The notes: generated by a model from the sequence alone, not told the origin. Positions 1 to 8,644 are shown, numbered from the stretch's first letter. The stretch is DNA of 50,250 bases from Deltaproteobacteria bacterium UBA1386 (GCA_002305765.1 DBQU01000090.1:1-50250); one strand, 5' to 3'. A program made the numbers and translations.

Positions 1-160
1 ACAGTCTCTTCGCCGGGATGACGGACTGAGGCTGTGACGGGATGACGGCGGAACACAAACGGGACCGGGAGCCGGCTTTCTCAAAAGGCTGTCAAGCGAT
101 TCAAGCGGCTCTTTTCGCTTGCCCAAAACAAGCCGCTGAGAGGGAAAAGGTAAGGGTGGT
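1..160. repeat. Composite intergenic repeat at the window edge
   Basis: No gene is visible here. The segment carries GATGACGG-type direct repeats followed by GTCAAGCGATTCAAGCGGCT (about 91-110). The same order of elements (GACGGACTG repeats, then a GTCAGGCGATTCAAGCGGCT stretch) occurs at 8804-8900. This looks like a dispersed composite intergenic repeat; it may extend beyond the window. Function is not known. Confidence 0.5.
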
Positions 161-177
161 TCACTCTGCCGATGCGA

Positions 178-630
178 TTATCTGGGCATGAGGGTCTTGG
201 TTTTTCTGATCTCTTCTATTCTCTTGTTCCTGTCGCTTATGTAGGGGATGATCATTTCGACCTTGCCGGTCTTCGGGTTGACGGCGACGGTCTTCGGTAT
301 GAACTTCCCCGCCGCAGGGGAATTCATGGCCTTGATGACAGATTGAGGGATGCGATCCGAATCGCTCTTTGAAACGTAGATAACAAAGGCGCTGCCCTTG
401 AGCTCTCCCATCACATCCAGCGTGGCCGTCCGCGCAAGTCCGCACCGAGTGTTCTCATCGGAATAGACGAAGACGATGGGTATGTTCGTTGATGCGGCCC
501 TCGCCTGCACATCCTTCAGCGAACCTATCCTGTACACCTCGAGAGGCAGCGAAAACCCCGCGGCCGAAACCCCAACCCACCAAGCCAAAACGCAACTCAT
601 CACACAGACAATACGCAACACATGCTTCAT
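178..630 (-). CDS. Secreted hypothetical protein, possibly thioredoxin-like
   Basis: The 150-residue protein opens with a clear signal peptide (MKHVLRIV..., hydrophobic core to about residue 25, then VSAAGF). The mature part contains PIVFVYSDENTRCG, which resembles the strand-turn-Cys start of a thioredoxin fold, but there is only one Cys there and no CxxC. I chose the ATG at 630 and not the one three codons upstream because the AAAGGA ribosome site sits eight bases before it and directly abuts the earlier ATG. Probably exported. No family is recognised with confidence. It is transcribed away from the repeat-filled spacer at 640-788. Confidence 0.6.
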   Translation of the reverse strand: MKHVLRIVCVMSCVLAWWVGVSAAGFSLPLEVYRIGSLKDVQARAASTNIPIVFVYSDENTRCGLARTATLDVMGELKGSAFVIYVSKSDSDRIPQSVIKAMNSPAAGKFIPKTVAVNPKTGKVEMIIPYISDRNKRIEEIRKTKTLMPR

Positions 631-639
631 CGCAAACAT

Positions 640-788
640 CCTTTGTGAAGATAGTCAGTCACCTTCCTCCGGCAGACCTCTAACCACCGAAATCCCGGGC
701 GAGCCCCACCGGCTGTCCGTGTACCTGACCAGCCCTCAACCCTCAAGCCATTCAAGCGGCTCAAGCCGTCTTCACCCTCAAGCCGTCT
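640..788. repeat. Short tandem TTCAAGCGG-type repeats in a spacer
   Basis: The spacer between two minus-strand genes holds 8-9 bp units at about 746-790 (ATTCAAGCGG, CTCAAGCCG, CTCAAGCCGTCTTCAC given twice). The same unit family recurs at 91-110, 8880-8900 and 9459-9500. No gene or clear terminator is visible. Confidence 0.5.
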
Positions 789-1226
789 TCACTTCACCTG
801 CGCCGCCTCGGTCTTCGCCAGGGCTATCTTCGCCAGGGCGAGCTTCTTATACTCCTTCTTGATCTTCTTCGTATCGCCCGCCACGATCGCCTTGTGGAGG
901 TCGCCTTCCAATTCGGCCACCTCGAGGAGCTTGTAGTAGTCGAGGGATTCCTTGAGATGGGCGATGACGATCTTGCCCGTGACAAGGGGATGATTGTTCG
1001 TCACGTTCGCGTCCTTGAAGGTCAGCCCATGCTCGAGCTCCACCTCGAGACCCTTGCGGAACTCCTCGGGGTCGATGCTCATCTTCGTGTCATTGACTGC
1101 CGCGAGCACCGTCTTCGCTTCCTTCGGCAATATCTTCGCAGTCTTCAGCTTCGTCCAATCCCTGATCTTCAGGGTCTTGCAAAACTTCTGAACCTCCGCT
1201 TTGGTGATATATTCCGGAATCTTCAT
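789..1226 (-). CDS. DUF5661-like small protein
   Basis: A 145-residue soluble protein with no signal peptide. The stretch VELEHG followed by NVTNNHPLVTGKIVIAHLKE and DYYKLLE matches my memory of the DUF5661 family, whose members share ELEHG...NVT-D/N-DP...TGKIALAHL-E-PDYY; its biochemical role is unknown. The C-terminus is Lys/Ala-rich and probably helical. The start at 1226 is set by a very strong ribosome site (AGGAGGGGGT at 1231-1240); an in-frame upstream ATG would put that site inside the gene. It stands alone. Confidence 0.75.
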   Translation of the reverse strand: MKIPEYITKAEVQKFCKTLKIRDWTKLKTAKILPKEAKTVLAAVNDTKMSIDPEEFRKGLEVELEHGLTFKDANVTNNHPLVTGKIVIAHLKESLDYYKLLEVAELEGDLHKAIVAGDTKKIKKEYKKLALAKIALAKTEAAQVK

Positions 1227-1290
1227 TGTAACCCCCTCCTTGAGGATGTGGTGATACAGGCATTGTAGCAACCTTCGTGCGATTCCACAA

Positions 1291-1465
1291 GATGCGAAGG
1301 GGAGAAGACGTTATCTCTCGCCCGTTCGTCGCTTGCGCTCCTCTCTCGAGTCCGCAGAGACCGCAAAGAGAGGATAAAAGAGAGAAAAGATTGCCGCCGG
1401 ATCTCGGAGCCTACCAAGATCCGGCGGCCTTCTCGTCCCGCCGTCCCGGCGGGAGAGAAAAGAAT
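1291..1465 (-). repeat. Long inverted-repeat element, copy A
   Basis: This non-coding element is centred on a 30-base core (1396-1425) that is itself a hairpin: GCCGGATCT, a 12-base loop, AGATCCGGC. The same core lies in the opposite orientation at 1636-1665. Similarity continues outside the core: CTCGAG, then CGGGCG-GAGATAA-GTCTT on one side and a TTTCTC...GCGGGA stretch on the other. The two copies face each other across about 170 bp. Confidence 0.7.
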
Positions 1466-1596
1466 ATCCTTATCCTTAACAACCTGTCCTTTCCCATCCC
1501 CCCTGTAGTCATAGGTCCTATAATCATCCTCCAGGCCCTACACTACCTCACCCCACAACTCCTATCCTTCCCCCATCAGCTCCACCTGAAAAGAAA

Positions 1597-1740
1597 ACTC
1601 TCTTTCTCCCTTCCGCGTAGCGGGATGCAAAGACGGCCGGATCTTGGTAGGCTCCGAGATCCGGCCGAGTCTTCTCTCTGCGTGCTCTCCTCAAAACCTC
1701 TGCACCCTCGAGCGAAGCGGGCGTGAGATAAAGTCTTTGC
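1597..1740 (+). repeat. Long inverted-repeat element, copy B
   Basis: This is the oppositely oriented partner of the 1291-1465 element; the 30-base core at 1636-1665 is identical. The unrelated stretch between the copies (about 1466-1596) contains no convincing gene. It includes ATAGGTCCTATAA, one member of the CTATAGGAC repeat family found elsewhere in the window. The pair could be a small non-autonomous mobile element or a bidirectional terminator block. Confidence 0.7.
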
Positions 1741-1742
1741 CT

Positions 1743-2534
1743 TCAGGGGTATACCTGGCCCGTGGGGCGGATGGCTATTTCGTTTATGTTCACGTGCGGG
1801 GGGAGGGTAAGGAGCCAGCAGATGGTTTCGGCTATGTCCGAGGGTTCGAGGAGCTTGCCGAAAGGGGCGACGGCGTTGCCGAAGTTCTCCGCGTTGTACC
1901 CGGCTACCTCCTGGAAGCCGGTGAGGACTATGCCGGGCATCACAGTGGTGACACGCACTCCGGATGAGGCGACGTCGCGGCGGAGGGCTTCCGTGATGAC
2001 ACTGAGAGCGGCCTTGCTGGAGCCGTAGAAGGCGCCGAAGGGAGAAAGGTTCCTTGCCGCGACGGAGCTGATGGCGACGATGTCCCCTCCCTTCTTTTCG
2101 ATCATGTATTGTCCGGCGCGGCGCATGATGTAAGTGGCGCCGAGGACGTTTACCTGGTAAAGGTCCTGCCACTGAGCGGCGTCGCTCGTGAGAATGCCGC
2201 CCAGGAGTCCGCGGCCGGCGTTGACGACGACGATGTCGTACCTGCGGCCGCCGTCGTCCCAGGCAAGGGCTTCATCGAGGAGACGGTCGATGTCGGCTTC
2301 CAGGCCGGCGTCGCCGATCACGGGGAGGACCTTTCCGCCGCGGCCGGATATCTCCCGGGCGACGTTCTCGAGGCTGTCCGCGCGGCGCGCCTGGATGACT
2401 ACGGCGGCGCCGGCTCCTGCGAGTGTCAGCGATGTGGCGCGCCCGATTCCGGAACTTGCGCCGGTTATGATGGCGGTTCGTCCCGAGAGCGCGTGTCCTG
2501 ATGGTGTCCGGGCGGTTGTGCCGGTCATGTCCAT
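1743..2534 (-). CDS. Short-chain dehydrogenase/reductase
   Basis: A 263-residue classical SDR-family NAD(P)-dependent oxidoreductase. The Rossmann nucleotide motif TGASSGIG is at residues 24-31, NAG follows the fourth strand (VVVNAGRG), and the catalytic set is present as a Ser in AISS and YGSSK (Tyr-x-x-x-Lys). An Arg after the second strand (IQARRAD) suggests NADP(H) preference; this is an inference. The substrate cannot be read from sequence. The ATG at 2534 is preferred because GGGAGG lies eight bases upstream. It is monocistronic and cytoplasmic. Confidence 0.85.
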   Translation of the reverse strand: MDMTGTTARTPSGHALSGRTAIITGASSGIGRATSLTLAGAGAAVVIQARRADSLENVAREISGRGGKVLPVIGDAGLEADIDRLLDEALAWDDGGRRYDIVVVNAGRGLLGGILTSDAAQWQDLYQVNVLGATYIMRRAGQYMIEKKGGDIVAISSVAARNLSPFGAFYGSSKAALSVITEALRRDVASSGVRVTTVMPGIVLTGFQEVAGYNAENFGNAVAPFGKLLEPSDIAETICWLLTLPPHVNINEIAIRPTGQVYP

Positions 2535-2685
2535 TTTCGTACCTCCCTGTTCGGTCTTCCGGGGGTGGCGCGCCGCTGGCGCCTTGCCCGTGGGCGAAAC
2601 GACCATAGTCTATCCCGGCAGCAGGTCAATGGCAACAGACGTTTCTCCTGAAGATGCCCGCCCTGTTCCCGTCGGTTGACGGGGG

Positions 2686-2713
2686 TTGCCTTCTTCGACA
2701 AAGTGCTTATAGT
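2686..2713 (+). promoter_or_regulatory. msrA promoter, paired with the H+-ATPase promoter
   Basis: TTGCCT (2686-2691), 16 bp, TATAGT (2708-2713). The 55-bp segment around it (about 2685-2739) matches the segment starting at about 3829 at roughly 41 of 55 positions, including both hexamers and a downstream AAGGTC. The predicted transcript start is about nine bases before the msrA ATG. Confidence 0.6.
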
Positions 2714-2728
2714 TTCGAAAGGTCGTTT

Positions 2729-3508
2729 ATGGGACAGTTCTTGAAGACAGCGGTTCTTCTATTTCTGGCTGTTGGTCCGGCCATGGCCCTGTGGGCCTGT
2801 CAGCCCGGCAGTGAGGCCGCAAGGAAGGAGACTATGAAGAGTGAAGCGGCAGTACGGCGGGACGCGGTCATACCTCCCATTGACCGCGAGCAGCCGGCGC
2901 GTTTTGAGACGGCGACCCTTGCCCTCGGGTGATTCTGGGGACCCGATGCCCGGTTCGGGCTCACACGGGGCGTCATAAGGACGCGTGTCGGTTATGCCGG
3001 CGGCGCGAAGGAGAACCCCACCTACCACAGTCTGGGAGGCCACGCCGAGACGATAGAGATCGACTTCGATCCCTCCGTCATATCCTACGAAGAGCTTCTC
3101 CGCGTGTTCTGGAAGATGAACGATGCCCGCACGCAGGTACCGTCGACACAGTACCGGTCCATTGTTTTCTACCACAACGACGGCCAGAGAGAGATCGCCG
3201 GGAAGATGAAGGCACAGGAGGAGGCCCGCACCGGGGCAACCATATTCACCGAGATAGTGCCGTTCATCCGGTTCCACCTCGCCGAGGGCTACCATCAGAA
3301 GTACTATCTCAGGGGGGTGGGCGATATAGCCGCTGAATACCTTGCCGTCTACCCGGATCTAAAGGATTTCATCGATTCCACGGCGGCCGCCCGGGTCAAC
3401 GGATATCTTGGCCGCTACGGCACGAAGGCACAACTCGAAGAAGAGATCGACTCGCTGGGCCTGTCAGAGAAAGGCCGCAAAAGACTTCTCGGCATTATCG
3501 CGCGATGA
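2729..3508 (+). CDS. msrA: Peptide methionine sulfoxide reductase A, selenocysteine form, lipoprotein
   Basis: MsrA reduces methionine-S-sulfoxide in oxidised proteins. The frame runs 259 residues if the UGA at 2930-2932 is read as selenocysteine 68. That UGA replaces the catalytic Cys of the GCFWG motif exactly (ALG-U-FWGPDARF). Downstream come RTRVGYAGG, YHSLGGHAETIEIDFDP, YRSIVFYHNDGQ and AEGYHQKYYLR, all standard MsrA blocks, in one frame to the TGA at 3506. A GCCC-GGUUC-GGGC hairpin begins 15 bases after UGA with its loop at +19/20, the geometry of a bacterial SECIS. There is no Cys after residue 68, so no resolving Cys. The N-terminus is a signal peptide ending LWAC, a plausible lipobox (Trp at -2 is unusual), so the enzyme is probably anchored outside the inner membrane. 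Taking UGA as stop would give a 67-residue stub. Sec-MsrA proteins are known. Confidence 0.9.
2930..2965 (+). promoter_or_regulatory. UGA(Sec) codon and candidate SECIS hairpin in msrA
   Basis: UGA at 2930-2932 is followed by a 5-bp stem (2948-2952 with 2956-2960) whose loop begins 20-21 bases after the UGA. Loop G/U residues and spacing resemble the SECIS of E. coli fdhF. An alternative pairing of CCCGA with TCGGG is possible. Confidence 0.65.
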
Positions 3509-3523
3509 GGATACGCTGCCCTT

Positions 3524-3748
3524 TTACCTGAAGATCTCGTCGGGCCAGTCGAATAGTCCCCGGGACATGAGACTGCGGTTCTCCATGATGCAGTGATTGG
3601 ACGCCCCCTCTTCGGCGGGCGTGACGATGCGCTTTTTCTTCGGGTTAGGCAGGGCGTCGATTTCCGGAAGCAATTTCAGCTGCCCGCCCACGTGACCTGC
3701 TTTTGTGAACCTTTCCGCGAGGGAGACGGACAGTGCCCCCGCCTTCAA
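3524..3748 (-). pseudogene. Remnant of an alpha/beta hydrolase C-terminus
   Basis: A 74-codon minus-strand frame without an ATG start or ribosome site ends with RIVTPAEEGASNHC and LFDWPDEI. This resembles the end of alpha/beta hydrolases that carry the catalytic His in EEG-x-x-HC followed by an FDWLDE helix. The rest of the enzyme (nucleophile elbow, central sheet) is missing; upstream DNA is the H+-ATPase promoter region. I read it as a decayed fragment. A small functional gene is the alternative. Confidence 0.4.
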
Positions 3749-3829
3749 GTCGTGCCTTGTCGAGCATGAGAATGATCCCCGCCACCCAGTCTCGGTGTGC
3801 TTTCTGTCCTGCCTTCGCGGAGGAGGAGG

Positions 3830-3857
3830 TTGCCTTGTTGGAGAAAGCGTTTATACT
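3830..3857 (+). promoter_or_regulatory. Promoter of the H+-ATPase gene
   Basis: TTGCCT (3830-3835), 16 bp, TATACT (3852-3857). It is the near copy of the msrA promoter. It leaves a leader of about 100 bases before the ATG at 3966, ending in GGGAGGAAGAGG as ribosome site. Confidence 0.6.
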
Positions 3858-3965
3858 CTCCTAAGGTCATTGACGGGATATTTGCGAAAGTTGCCGACGT
3901 CATTGCTGTTTCTTATTCAGTGCACCGGCGCGCGATATGGAGGGTTTCAACGGGAGGAAGAGGCC

Positions 3966-6401
3966 ATGCAGAGGAAGAATGACAACAGGAAGGCGGGGGA
4001 TCTCCAGTCCCTGTCGCTCGACGAACTGGAAGCGAAACTGGGATCGTCTGCTGATGGTCTCAGCCGGGCGGAGGCGCAGGACAGGCTCCAGCGTTACGGG
4101 TACAACGAGATCGCCGAGAAGAAGATGAACCCTTTTTTCAAGTTCCTGACTTATTTCTGGGGACCGATACCATGGATGATCGAGGCAGCCGTGATCCTGT
4201 CGGCTATCGTGCACCGGTGGCCCGATTTTTTCATCATTCTGGTTCTTCTCGTTGCCAACGCGGCGGTGGGTTTCTGGGAGGAATTCCAGGCGGGAAACGC
4301 AATCGCGTCACTCAGGGCCAGGCTCGCAATTCAGGCCCGTGTCCGGCGCGAGGGGGAGTGGACAACGGTGGCGGCCCGGGAGCTTGTCCCCGGTGATGTC
4401 ATACGCCTCCGTCTTGGCGATATCGTTCCAGGGGATGCCCGCCTGTTCATGGGTGACCCCGTGGAGGTGGATCAATCAGCGCTGACGGGGGAGTCTCTGC
4501 CGGTGACACGCAAGGGAGGGGAAACCGTCTATTCCGGATCGATCATACGACAGGGCGAGGCCGACGGACTGGTCTACGGCACCGGGAAGAATACCTATTT
4601 CGGCAAGACTGCCCAGCTCGTGGAAGAGGCACACACGGTCAGCCATTTTCAGAGGGCGGTCCTGAAGATAGGCAATTACCTGATCATCATCGCCATCGTC
4701 CTCGTGGCCATGATCCTTATCGTCGCCCTCTTCCGCGGCGACAGGCTGGGTACGACGCTGCAGTTCGCCCTGGTGCTGACCGTAGCGGCGATCCCTGTCG
4801 CCATGCCCACGGTCCTGTCGGTGACAATGGCCGTAGGCGCTCGATTACTGGCGCGGAAGGAGGCGATCGTCAGCCGTCTCGTCGCCATTGAGGAACTGGC
4901 CGGTATGGACGTGCTTTGCTCGGACAAAACAGGGACCCTGACACAGAACAGGCTCACCCTGGGAGACCCCTTGACCGTCGAGGGGGTGAGCCCGGACGAG
5001 TTGATCCTCTGCGGTGGCCTGGCATCCCGGGCCGAAGACCAGGATACCATCGATCTCGCGGTCATAGGCGGCCTAGAGGATGACACGGTTCTAAAGGGCT
5101 ATAGAACAGCTCATTTTCAGCCCTTCGACCCCGTGCACAAACGGACGGAAGCGACCGTCACGGGTCCCGACGGCACCACGTTCAAGACCACGAAGGGAGC
5201 GCCCCAGGTCATCATGGAGCTGGCGGACAACGCGGACAGGGTGAAACCCGCCGTCGAGAAGGCGATAAATGAGTTCGCCGCGCGGGGTTTTCGTTCACTG
5301 GGGGTGGCAAGGACCGACGAGGAAGGCCGATGGCGTTTCCTCGGTGTCCTGCCGCTTTTCGATCCTCCCCGGGAAGACTCGGCATCGACCATTGCGACGG
5401 CGCGCCGGATGGGGGTGAAGGTGAAAATGGTCACGGGCGACCAACTTGCCATAGGCAAAGAGATTGCGGGTCAACTTGGGTTGGGGGCGAATATTCTCGA
5501 CGCAAGCGGCTTTGGCGACACCCGTCACAACGAGACTGCGCGGCTTGCCGAATTGATCGAAGAGGCCAACGGTTTCTCACAGGTGTTTCCCGAACATAAG
5601 TTCCATATTGTCGATGTCCTGCAGCAGCGGGGGCACATCGTGGGCATGACGGGCGACGGGGTGAATGACGCTCCCGCCCTCAAGAAAGCGGACTGCGGCA
5701 TCGCCGTTTCCGGTGCGACAGACGCTGCGCGTGCGGCGGCTGATATCGTGCTCATGACCCCGGGCCTTTCGGTGATCGTCGATGCCATCAAGGAAAGCCG
5801 CAAGATATTCCAGAGAATGAACAGCTACGCGATATACCGGATAACGGAAACCATCCGGGTCCTGCTGTTCATGACCTTATCCATCCTGGTATTCAATTTT
5901 TATCCTGTCACCGCTGTCATGATAGTGCTCCTCGCGTTGCTCAACGACGGTGCGATCCTGTCCATCGCATATGACAACGTTCGCTATGCGGACAGGCCGG
6001 AGGCCTGGAATATGCCCGCGGTATTGAGTATAGCTACCGTGCTGGGTTTTGCCGGGGTGGTTGCCACCTTCGGACTGTTCTATCTTGGAGAGCGGGTATT
6101 TCATCTCAGCCGGGATGTCATCCAGACGTTAATGTATCTGAAACTGTCCGTAGCGGGGCATATGACGATATTCATCACCCGTACACGGGGGCCCTTGTGG
6201 AGCCACCGTCCTGCAAACATTCTCCTTGTGGCGGTGATCGGCACCCAGTTGGTGGCGACGATATTTGCAGTCTACGGGATACTCATGACTCCCATCGGCT
6301 GGGGCTGGGCGCTCGCGGTGTGGGGGTATGCATTTGCCTGGTTCCTGGTTAACGACAGGATCAAAGTGGCGACCTATCGCGTCATCGGGACGCCGGACTA
6401 G
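3966..6401 (+). CDS. Plasma-membrane-type H+-exporting P-type ATPase (P3A)
   Basis: An 811-residue P-type cation ATPase of the proton-pump subclass. It pumps H+ out of the cell at the expense of ATP. Visible motifs are TGES (174-177, actuator domain), CSDKTGTLT with phosphorylated Asp320, KGAPQ in the nucleotide domain and GDGVNDAPALKKAD (Asp564). About ten membrane spans sit in the usual places (two before the actuator domain, two before Asp320, the rest C-terminal). The N-terminal LSLDELEAKLG...GLSRAEAQDRL-YGYNEI is the typical cation-ATPase N domain. In-frame codons extend upstream, but a strong GGGAGGAAGAGG site places the start at 3966. It has the same promoter type as msrA, so shared regulation is possible. 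It converges with the kup remnant with about 50 bp between. Confidence 0.93.
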   Translation: MQRKNDNRKAGDLQSLSLDELEAKLGSSADGLSRAEAQDRLQRYGYNEIAEKKMNPFFKFLTYFWGPIPWMIEAAVILSAIVHRWPDFFIILVLLVANAAVGFWEEFQAGNAIASLRARLAIQARVRREGEWTTVAARELVPGDVIRLRLGDIVPGDARLFMGDPVEVDQSALTGESLPVTRKGGETVYSGSIIRQGEADGLVYGTGKNTYFGKTAQLVEEAHTVSHFQRAVLKIGNYLIIIAIVLVAMILIVALFRGDRLGTTLQFALVLTVAAIPVAMPTVLSVTMAVGARLLARKEAIVSRLVAIEELAGMDVLCSDKTGTLTQNRLTLGDPLTVEGVSPDELILCGGLASRAEDQDTIDLAVIGGLEDDTVLKGYRTAHFQPFDPVHKRTEATVTGPDGTTFKTTKGAPQVIMELADNADRVKPAVEKAINEFAARGFRSLGVARTDEEGRWRFLGVLPLFDPPREDSASTIATARRMGVKVKMVTGDQLAIGKEIAGQLGLGANILDASGFGDTRHNETARLAELIEEANGFSQVFPEHKFHIVDVLQQRGHIVGMTGDGVNDAPALKKADCGIAVSGATDAARAAADIVLMTPGLSVIVDAIKESRKIFQRMNSYAIYRITETIRVLLFMTLSILVFNFYPVTAVMIVLLALLNDGAILSIAYDNVRYADRPEAWNMPAVLSIATVLGFAGVVATFGLFYLGERVFHLSRDVIQTLMYLKLSVAGHMTIFITRTRGPLWSHRPANILLVAVIGTQLVATIFAVYGILMTPIGWGWALAVWGYAFAWFLVNDRIKVATYRVIGTPD

Positions 6402-6452
6402 GTCGCCGGCGGTAGAGGGTGTTTGCGCCCAGGAACCCCGGATCCGCCTTTC

Positions 6453-8313
6453 CTATATCTCTATCCTGGTGGTGACACCGTGGAGTTTGTTGGAAGGCAG
6501 ATCATGGAACTGGACGAAAGGCGGCGCCAGCTTTTTCATTATGGAGAATAGCTTCCACAGCACGTTTCTCGTATAGATCTCCTCGAGCCCGTAAAAGATC
6601 CCCTTTTCACCGGTTATGCCGGCTTCTTTCAGTATCTGCCCTATATCGACCACTTCCATGTATCCCATCTGTATCTCGAAGGACCTCAGGCCCGGGGCGA
6701 GGTCGTCCTTGAAGAAGCTCGTGAGCCCGAAGGGTTCATCGAGGGTCGTGATGGAAACGAGGATGTTTTCCTCGTAGACGATATTGTTCATGAACATGGT
6801 ATGCACGATGTAGGCGGGGATCTTCTTCGTGGTGCGGGCAAAGAACAGAGCCGTGCCTTTAATCCTGTTGACGACCTGATAGACCTCGTTGTAGCTGTAA
6901 AGGAAGACATCCAGCTTCAAGGGACGGACATTGCGGTAAAGCTTCCTCTGACCGGCCGTGTAGATGAGGATCATGACGAGGGGAACGGCGGCAATAACGA
7001 GCGACCAGTACCCCCCCGTGGGGTATCTTGTATATGTTGGACGTCAGGAAGACAACGTCGACGATGGTGACGAGGAATGCTATCAAGGATTTCCAGTAAT
7101 CCTTTCTCAGCCAGAAAATGGAGGTAATGAGTATCCCCGTGATCGTCATGTCCCCGGTAACGGCAAGGCCGTACGCGGCGGCGAGTTCCTTTGACTCCCC
7201 GAACTGGAAGATAATGAAGAGGACGGACAGGAGCAGGAACCAGTTGACGAACCCTATGTATATCTGGGACCTCAGTTCCGGCGATGTGTACTCGACCCTG
7301 AACATGGGCATGAGCCGTGTGTTGATCCCCTGATAGACGATGGAGAACATGCCGCTGATTATCGCCTGGGACGCGATGATGGTTGCCAGGATGGAGAGCA
7401 CGAGAAAGGGTATATAGAGCAGGGAGGACTGGTAGAATGCCATGCCGAAGAGGACGTTCCTTGACTCCGCCGGATTGCTCAAGATGAACGCGCCCTGCCC
7501 GAGGTAGTTGAGTACGAGGGCGAGAAAGACGAAACACCACGCCTGGATGATGGGTTTTCTCCCGAGGTGGCCCATGTCCGCATAGAGTGTCTCTGCCCCA
7601 GTCGCGCAGAGGATGACCTCGGAGAGCACGAAGAAGCCCGCGGCACCGTTCTCGTACAGGAAGGTGACGGCATGCCAGGGATTGATGGCCTTCCACACCG
7701 AGGGGAACCTGATGATCGAGGCCACGCCGGAGACGGCCAGGACCAGGAACCACAGGAGCATGAGGGGCCCGAAGGCTCCCGCGACCTTCCCCGTGCCCTT
7801 CCTCTGGAAGGCGAAGAGCGCTATGGCGATCGCTCCGGCGATGAGGATGAGCGTGGTACGCTCCGTGTTGTGCAGTCCGGGGATGAGGAGAATGCCCTCC
7901 ACGGCGCTGAGTATGCTTATCGCGGGAGTGATGACGCCGTCGCCGACAAGGAGAGATATGCCGATGAAGGCCAGAATGGTCACGAAGACCGCCCCTCTTC
8001 CCCTCTTCAGAAGTCGGATCAGGTGGCCCCTGAGAATGATCGTCCCTCCCTCGCCCTTTTCGCCGAGGCTCATGGCAAGCCACGCGTACTCGACGGATAC
8101 CAGGACTATCAGGGTCCATACCACGAGGGAAAGGACGCCCATGACGTTGTCGACCGTCGGCTTGAGGAGCAAGAAAATGACGGTCAGGGTGTAGATGGGG
8201 CTGGTTCCGATGTCCCCGAAGACAAGTCCCAGGGATTTGATCACGGACCTGATGTCGTCGACAGCACGGTGCCGGTTCTCGCCCGCCCGCGGATGGATGG
8301 CCTGGTTCTGCAT
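6453..8313 (-). pseudogene. kup: Kup-family potassium transporter, frameshifted at a G7 run
   Basis: Kup/KUP/HAK K+:H+ symporter. The N-terminal part (8313 down to about 7018) opens with VFGDIGTSPIYTL, the family signature, continues through about twelve hydrophobic segments (GEGGTIIL, LVGDGVITPAISILSAVEG, GAETLYADMGHLGRKPI) and reaches KIPHGG. There the frame breaks: a run of seven G on the coding strand (7011-7017) must lose one base to continue as YWSLVIAAVPLVMILIYTAG and the hydrophilic C-terminal domain down to 6453. Corrected length is about 620 residues, the family norm. Without correction the protein loses its C-terminal domain after about 434 native residues and ends in unrelated sequence. 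A sequencing error, a real mutation or phase variation are all possible. The start at 8313 lacks a clear ribosome site. Confidence 0.88.
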
Positions 8314-8374
8314 TGGAGTGTCTTATGTTACCCAATATCGACGGGAATTTCAATGCGCAGAAGGTGCGGGTACA

Positions 8375-8503
8375 TCAAAACGGGGTTCTTCGCCTGGCAT
8401 TTGCGGCACGCACCTGACCACAGTAGAAGCATGCGAGCTACTCGTTCCCGTCAAGATAGATGAGTTCCTTCCCGCAGATAAAACGATCATTCTTGTGATC
8501 CAT
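8375..8503 (-). pseudogene. Zinc-ribbon fragment (DUF5714-like) with an in-frame amber codon
   Basis: From an ATG at 8503 (GGAGAAGGG upstream) the frame reads RFICGKELIYLDGNE, then TAG (8438-8440), then LACFYCGQVRAANAR, and stops at 8375. C-x-x-x-ELIYL...C-x-x-C resembles the N-terminal zinc-ribbon part of DUF5714-type proteins (CxVCGKxLxYL...CxYCGxxxxTNAxC). The domain is cut short straight after ANAR. The amber codon plus truncation points to a decayed gene. Too short for a firm family call. Confidence 0.4.
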
Positions 8504-8644
8504 GTAATATCCCTTCTCCCCCGGTCATTCAGCCCCTGTCGGGACAGCGGCGAGCTCTCATTTGCCCGAAAGGATTTCCTTAACTCTCAACAGGCTCTCG
8601 ACAAGCCCCTCTTTTTGTCATCCCGACCGCCTTTCTTCCTCCCC

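Noticed and set aside
476..862. Plus-strand frames over the first spacer
   Set aside because: Pro/Ser-rich translations of the repeat-containing spacer and antisense of a real gene.
8438..8440. UAG as pyrrolysine
   Set aside because: The frame is truncated soon after, and no methylamine methyltransferase or Pyl gene is in the window; decay is simpler.
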